Positions 15,049 through 17,231 of a stretch of DNA of 17,231 nt are shown piece after piece. A program made the translations under genes and the position numbers. This DNA is from Spirochaetales bacterium. Lineage in GTDB: Bacteria > Spirochaetota > Spirochaetia > DSM-27196 > SKKC01. The number at the start of each line of letters is the position of its first letter. The stretch's first letter is position 1. The stretch lies in contig SLAN01000149.1 of NCBI GenBank assembly GCA_007126865.1, positions 1-17,231 of the forward strand. The letters are read 5' to 3'. The notes beneath the pieces were generated by a model, which ran no database searches, was not told the origin of the DNA, and saw nothing but the letters and a program-made list of their open reading frames with translations.

Positions 15049-15194
15049 ACGCGGTACCTTCAGATTCGCTACGATCGGGCGGCCGAGAACAACCAGAGGG
15101 AAACACCGACGATGCCATTCACCGACAGATTGCTCGACCAGAATACGGCGCTTCCACCGCGCCCCGCGTTTCGTATAGCCATGGTCGTATCCTT

Positions 15195-15222
15195 AAAGCC
15201 GGACCGGACCCGCTCCGCCGGC
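15195..15222 (-). terminator. Weak terminator-like hairpin after sulfatase operon
   Basis: Read on the minus strand, GCCGG (15222-15218) and CCGGC (15202-15198) form a 5-bp stem followed by TTT. It lies within the 181-bp gap between the sulfatase stop and the hybrid gene. The stem is short and the T run minimal. Apart from an unconvincing 37-codon ORF (15182-15069, minus), nothing else is visible in that gap. Confidence 0.25.
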
Positions 15223-15229
15223 CCCACGC

Positions 15230-16615
15230 TCACCTCTCCTCCATTCGCGCAATCTCTGCCGCGCGCTGCCCGCTCCCTCGTGACGGCGCGGGAACGATCT
15301 GCGGACGCGAGCCTTCGGCCGCCTCGATCCGCTCGAGCAGGCGGGTGCGCAGGTCGCCCGTGATCTCCGCAAACGACGCAACGCCGATGAGGTTGCACTG
15401 CTCGTACGGATCGGCGCGCAGGTCGTAGAGATACTGCTCCTCATAGCGCTCGGAGCTGGCATCGTTCTGAGCGTCTTTCTCCGGCGCGGTCACACAGTAC
15501 TTCCACCGGTCGGTGCGTATCGCGCGTGCGACCTGCGACTCGCTGATCTGGATGAACACCTCCTCAGGCCAATCGGTGCTCTCCGGCCAACTCGTGCGAT
15601 CCATGAGAGGTCGAACGGACCGGCCGTCCATGTTCGCCGGGACGTCGATCCCTGCGGCGTCGAGAAGGGTTGGCGGCAGGTCGATAAGACTCACAAGCTC
15701 CTCGATTCTCCCCCCATGCATGAACCCGGGACCGTGCAGGAGCGCCGGAACACGAATGGAGCTTTCATGGCAGGACCGCTTGTACTCGCTGTTGCGCGTC
15801 TTGAAGTGGCAGCCGTGGTCGGAGGTAAAGAGGATTATCGTGTCCTCGAGCATATCGAGACTTCGCAGGCAGTCCACAAGCCGCCCGAGCGCCTCATCGA
15901 GCCGCTTCACCATCCCGTAGTATCCGCCGAGGTGCCGCGCTGCACTTCCCTTCGGCGTCTGCAGATCCGGCGGCGTCCACCTGCCGGTGTAGCGCTCCTC
16001 GTATCCGTCGGGAGCCGGATAATCATCGCGGTGATTCTGGTGATGCGGCTCGAGAAAGGAGAGATAGAGAAAGAATGGGTCGGCGTCTTCACGACGAGCG
16101 TCGATGTAGCGCACCGCAGCGTCGGTGAGCGCATCCACGCGGTAGCCGGGCAATCGCACCGGTTTGTTATCGTTGTCGTAGACGACCGTGTAGTAGGCGT
16201 CCGATGTGAACTCCAGCGCATCGGCGGCGAGCCAGTACCGGTAGCCGCCGCGCAGCTCCTGCGGGACCGGATCGACGCGAGTACTCGCCAGATGCCACTT
16301 GCCGATATAGCCGGTGTGGTAGCCGGCTTCGTTGAAGTATTCGGCGATCGGTTTGCGGTCGGCCGGTAGCGGTATGTCGTTGCGGAAACAGCCGGTTCGC
16401 GTGGCGTATTCACCGGTCTGCATGCACGAGCGCGCCGGACCGCACACCGGCTGACAGGTGAAGGTGTTATACAGATGCGTCCCCCGCGCGGCAAGTCGAT
16501 CGAAGTTCGGCGTGAGATCGAGCGGATTCCCGTGGACTCCGGTCGTATCCCACCGCTGCTGGTCGGTGAAGAATACGACGATATTGGGACGTTTTGCCGG
16601 TGAACCGTGTGCCAT
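15230..16615 (-). CDS. Type I (FGly) sulfatase, cytoplasmic
   Basis: 461 residues of the alkaline-phosphatase-like sulfatase family, which hydrolyses sulfate esters. NIVVFFTDQQRWDTTG (11-26) gives metal ligand Asp18. CGPARSCMQTGEY (58-70) contains the Cys-x-Pro-x-Arg motif, where Cys58 would be converted to formylglycine and Arg62 is catalytic. GKWHLA (105-110) supplies Lys106 and His108, and TSDHG (264-268) supplies Asp266 and His267. The C-terminal subdomain with YDLRADPYEQCNL (397-409) is typical. The start ATG 16615 is 7 bases after AAGGAGA; a longer frame upstream has no ribosome site and overlaps the next gene. There is no signal peptide, so the enzyme should act inside the cell on imported substrate. 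It is 13 bp downstream of another sulfatase, whose stop codon overlaps this ribosome site, so the two form one operon. A sulfatase-maturating enzyme is required but not in the window. The substrate is unknown; a carbohydrate sulfate is plausible. Confidence 0.93.
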   Translation of the reverse strand: MAHGSPAKRPNIVVFFTDQQRWDTTGVHGNPLDLTPNFDRLAARGTHLYNTFTCQPVCGPARSCMQTGEYATRTGCFRNDIPLPADRKPIAEYFNEAGYHTGYIGKWHLASTRVDPVPQELRGGYRYWLAADALEFTSDAYYTVVYDNDNKPVRLPGYRVDALTDAAVRYIDARREDADPFFLYLSFLEPHHQNHRDDYPAPDGYEERYTGRWTPPDLQTPKGSAARHLGGYYGMVKRLDEALGRLVDCLRSLDMLEDTIILFTSDHGCHFKTRNSEYKRSCHESSIRVPALLHGPGFMHGGRIEELVSLIDLPPTLLDAAGIDVPANMDGRSVRPLMDRTSWPESTDWPEEVFIQISESQVARAIRTDRWKYCVTAPEKDAQNDASSERYEEQYLYDLRADPYEQCNLIGVASFAEITGDLRTRLLERIEAAEGSRPQIVPAPSRGSGQRAAEIARMEER

Positions 16616-16628
16616 TGAGATGTCTCCT

Positions 16629-17231
16629 TTACCGAAAAGCTTCCGCGGGCCCGAATCGCGCCAGTGCGACCATAATATACGGATTGATGCATGTGTCTCC
16701 GTGCTCGGCGGCGAACTGCCAGAGCAGTCGATACAACGCTCGTACGCGATCGGCATGCGCCGGATTGTCGATTTCGTTGCGCACTTCCTGCGGATCCGCA
16801 TTCAAGTCGTAAAGCTCGTCGAAGTCAAACCCGTTGTACACGAGCTTCCAATCCTTCGAGAACACCGAACGTTGAATGCCGTAGAGCTCATTGCCATTGG
16901 ACTGGGTGTACACTTCGCTTCGCCACTCCGCAGGGCGCTCTCCCCGAAGAAACGGCATCAGGCTTCGGCCTGAGAACGCCCGGTCAACGGGTATACCCGC
17001 GCCTTCGAGAAAGGTCGGGCCGAAGTCGGCAAGCGAGACAAGCTCATCGACTACGCTTCCCGCCTGAGCGGTCACTCCGGGCCATCGTACGATCGCCGGA
17101 ACATGATACGCACCGCGAAAACACGGCAGACCTTTGCACCAGAGTCCGTGCTCGCCCGCGTAGTCTCCGTGGTCCGAACAGAACAGCACGACCGTATTCT
17201 CGCTTTGTCCCGTGGCCTCCACGGTTTCCAG
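16629..17231 (-). CDS. Second sulfatase, 5'-partial at window edge
   Basis: About 200 C-terminal residues of another type I sulfatase. The frame is open to the last base of the window, so the catalytic Cys motif lies outside. Visible hallmarks are TVVLFCSDHGDYAGEHGLW followed by CKG (metal-binding Asp and His of SDHG, and the conserved Lys), ELVSLADFGPTFLEGAGIPV, and the terminal LYDLNADPQEVRNEIDNPAH. The GTG at 17222 is internal and not a start. Motif details differ from the downstream sulfatase (for example the SDHGDYAGEHGLW block versus TSDHGCHFKTRNS), so the two belong to different subfamilies and probably cut different sulfate positions. The TAA stop overlaps the ribosome site of the next gene, which implies cotranscription and coupling. 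Localisation cannot be judged without the N-terminus. Confidence 0.9.
   Translation of the reverse strand: METVEATGQSENTVVLFCSDHGDYAGEHGLWCKGLPCFRGAYHVPAIVRWPGVTAQAGSVVDELVSLADFGPTFLEGAGIPVDRAFSGRSLMPFLRGERPAEWRSEVYTQSNGNELYGIQRSVFSKDWKLVYNGFDFDELYDLNADPQEVRNEIDNPAHADRVRALYRLLWQFAAEHGDTCINPYIMVALARFGPAEAFR

Noticed and set aside
15069..15182. 37-codon ORF on the minus strand between the sulfatase and the hybrid gene
   Set aside because: It has no good ribosome site, no recognisable family and no supporting context.
16616..16801. Longer start for the complete sulfatase
   Set aside because: The extension overlaps the end of the other sulfatase, and AAGGAGA lies before the ATG at 16615.

Overview
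The window (17,231 bp, GC-rich, strong G/C bias at third codon positions) looks like a free-living spirochaete or close relative. The main taxonomic clue is the periplasmic binding protein at 5366-6931. Its signal peptide ends in VFA followed by GGAAEAE, with no lipobox cysteine, a style I associate with spirochaetal solute-binding proteins. This is a family-level impression, not a proof. No rRNA, tRNA, CRISPR array, intact insertion sequence or replication origin was seen.

Left part (1-3820, plus strand): the C-terminal 806 residues of a HEAT-repeat protein whose start lies outside the window; a hairpin; a 20-codon ORF whose stop overlaps the start of the next gene; an NqrB/RnfD-family membrane flavoprotein with no other Rnf subunit visible; and a 72-residue two-helix membrane protein. 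A 34-bp direct repeat and a large hairpin lie between this cluster and the next, convergent gene.

Middle part (3820-11119): a minus-strand M20-family carbamoylase/amidohydrolase diverges from a plus-strand family-5 (Dpp/Opp type) ABC importer. The importer consists of a binding protein, a DppB permease, one polypeptide joining the DppC permease to the DppD ATPase through a repetitive Gly/Asp/Ser linker, and a DppF ATPase. The permease and ATPase genes overlap by 4 bp (ATGA, GTGA). A perfect 28-bp palindrome separates the binding-protein gene from the permease genes. The 322-bp divergent intergenic region holds overlapping promoter-like elements, a long hairpin and a 12-bp palindrome.

Right part (11230-17231, mostly minus strand): a complete enolase-superfamily (acid-sugar dehydratase-like) gene; a 5'-truncated second enolase-superfamily gene on the plus strand; an unusual in-frame hybrid of a zinc-phospholipase-C-like domain with an AAA/DUF4143 protein that lacks Walker A; and two tandem sulfatases, the second cut by the window edge. 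The complete sulfatase has no signal peptide and should be cytoplasmic.

A reasonable working model is a catabolic locus: the importer brings in a small organic substrate or oligomer, the amidohydrolase removes carbamoyl/amide groups, the sulfatases remove sulfate in the cytoplasm, and the enolase-superfamily enzyme dehydrates or epimerises a carboxylate. That model is inference from neighbourhood. The two broken or hybrid genes between 12.6 and 15.1 kb suggest this segment has been rearranged.
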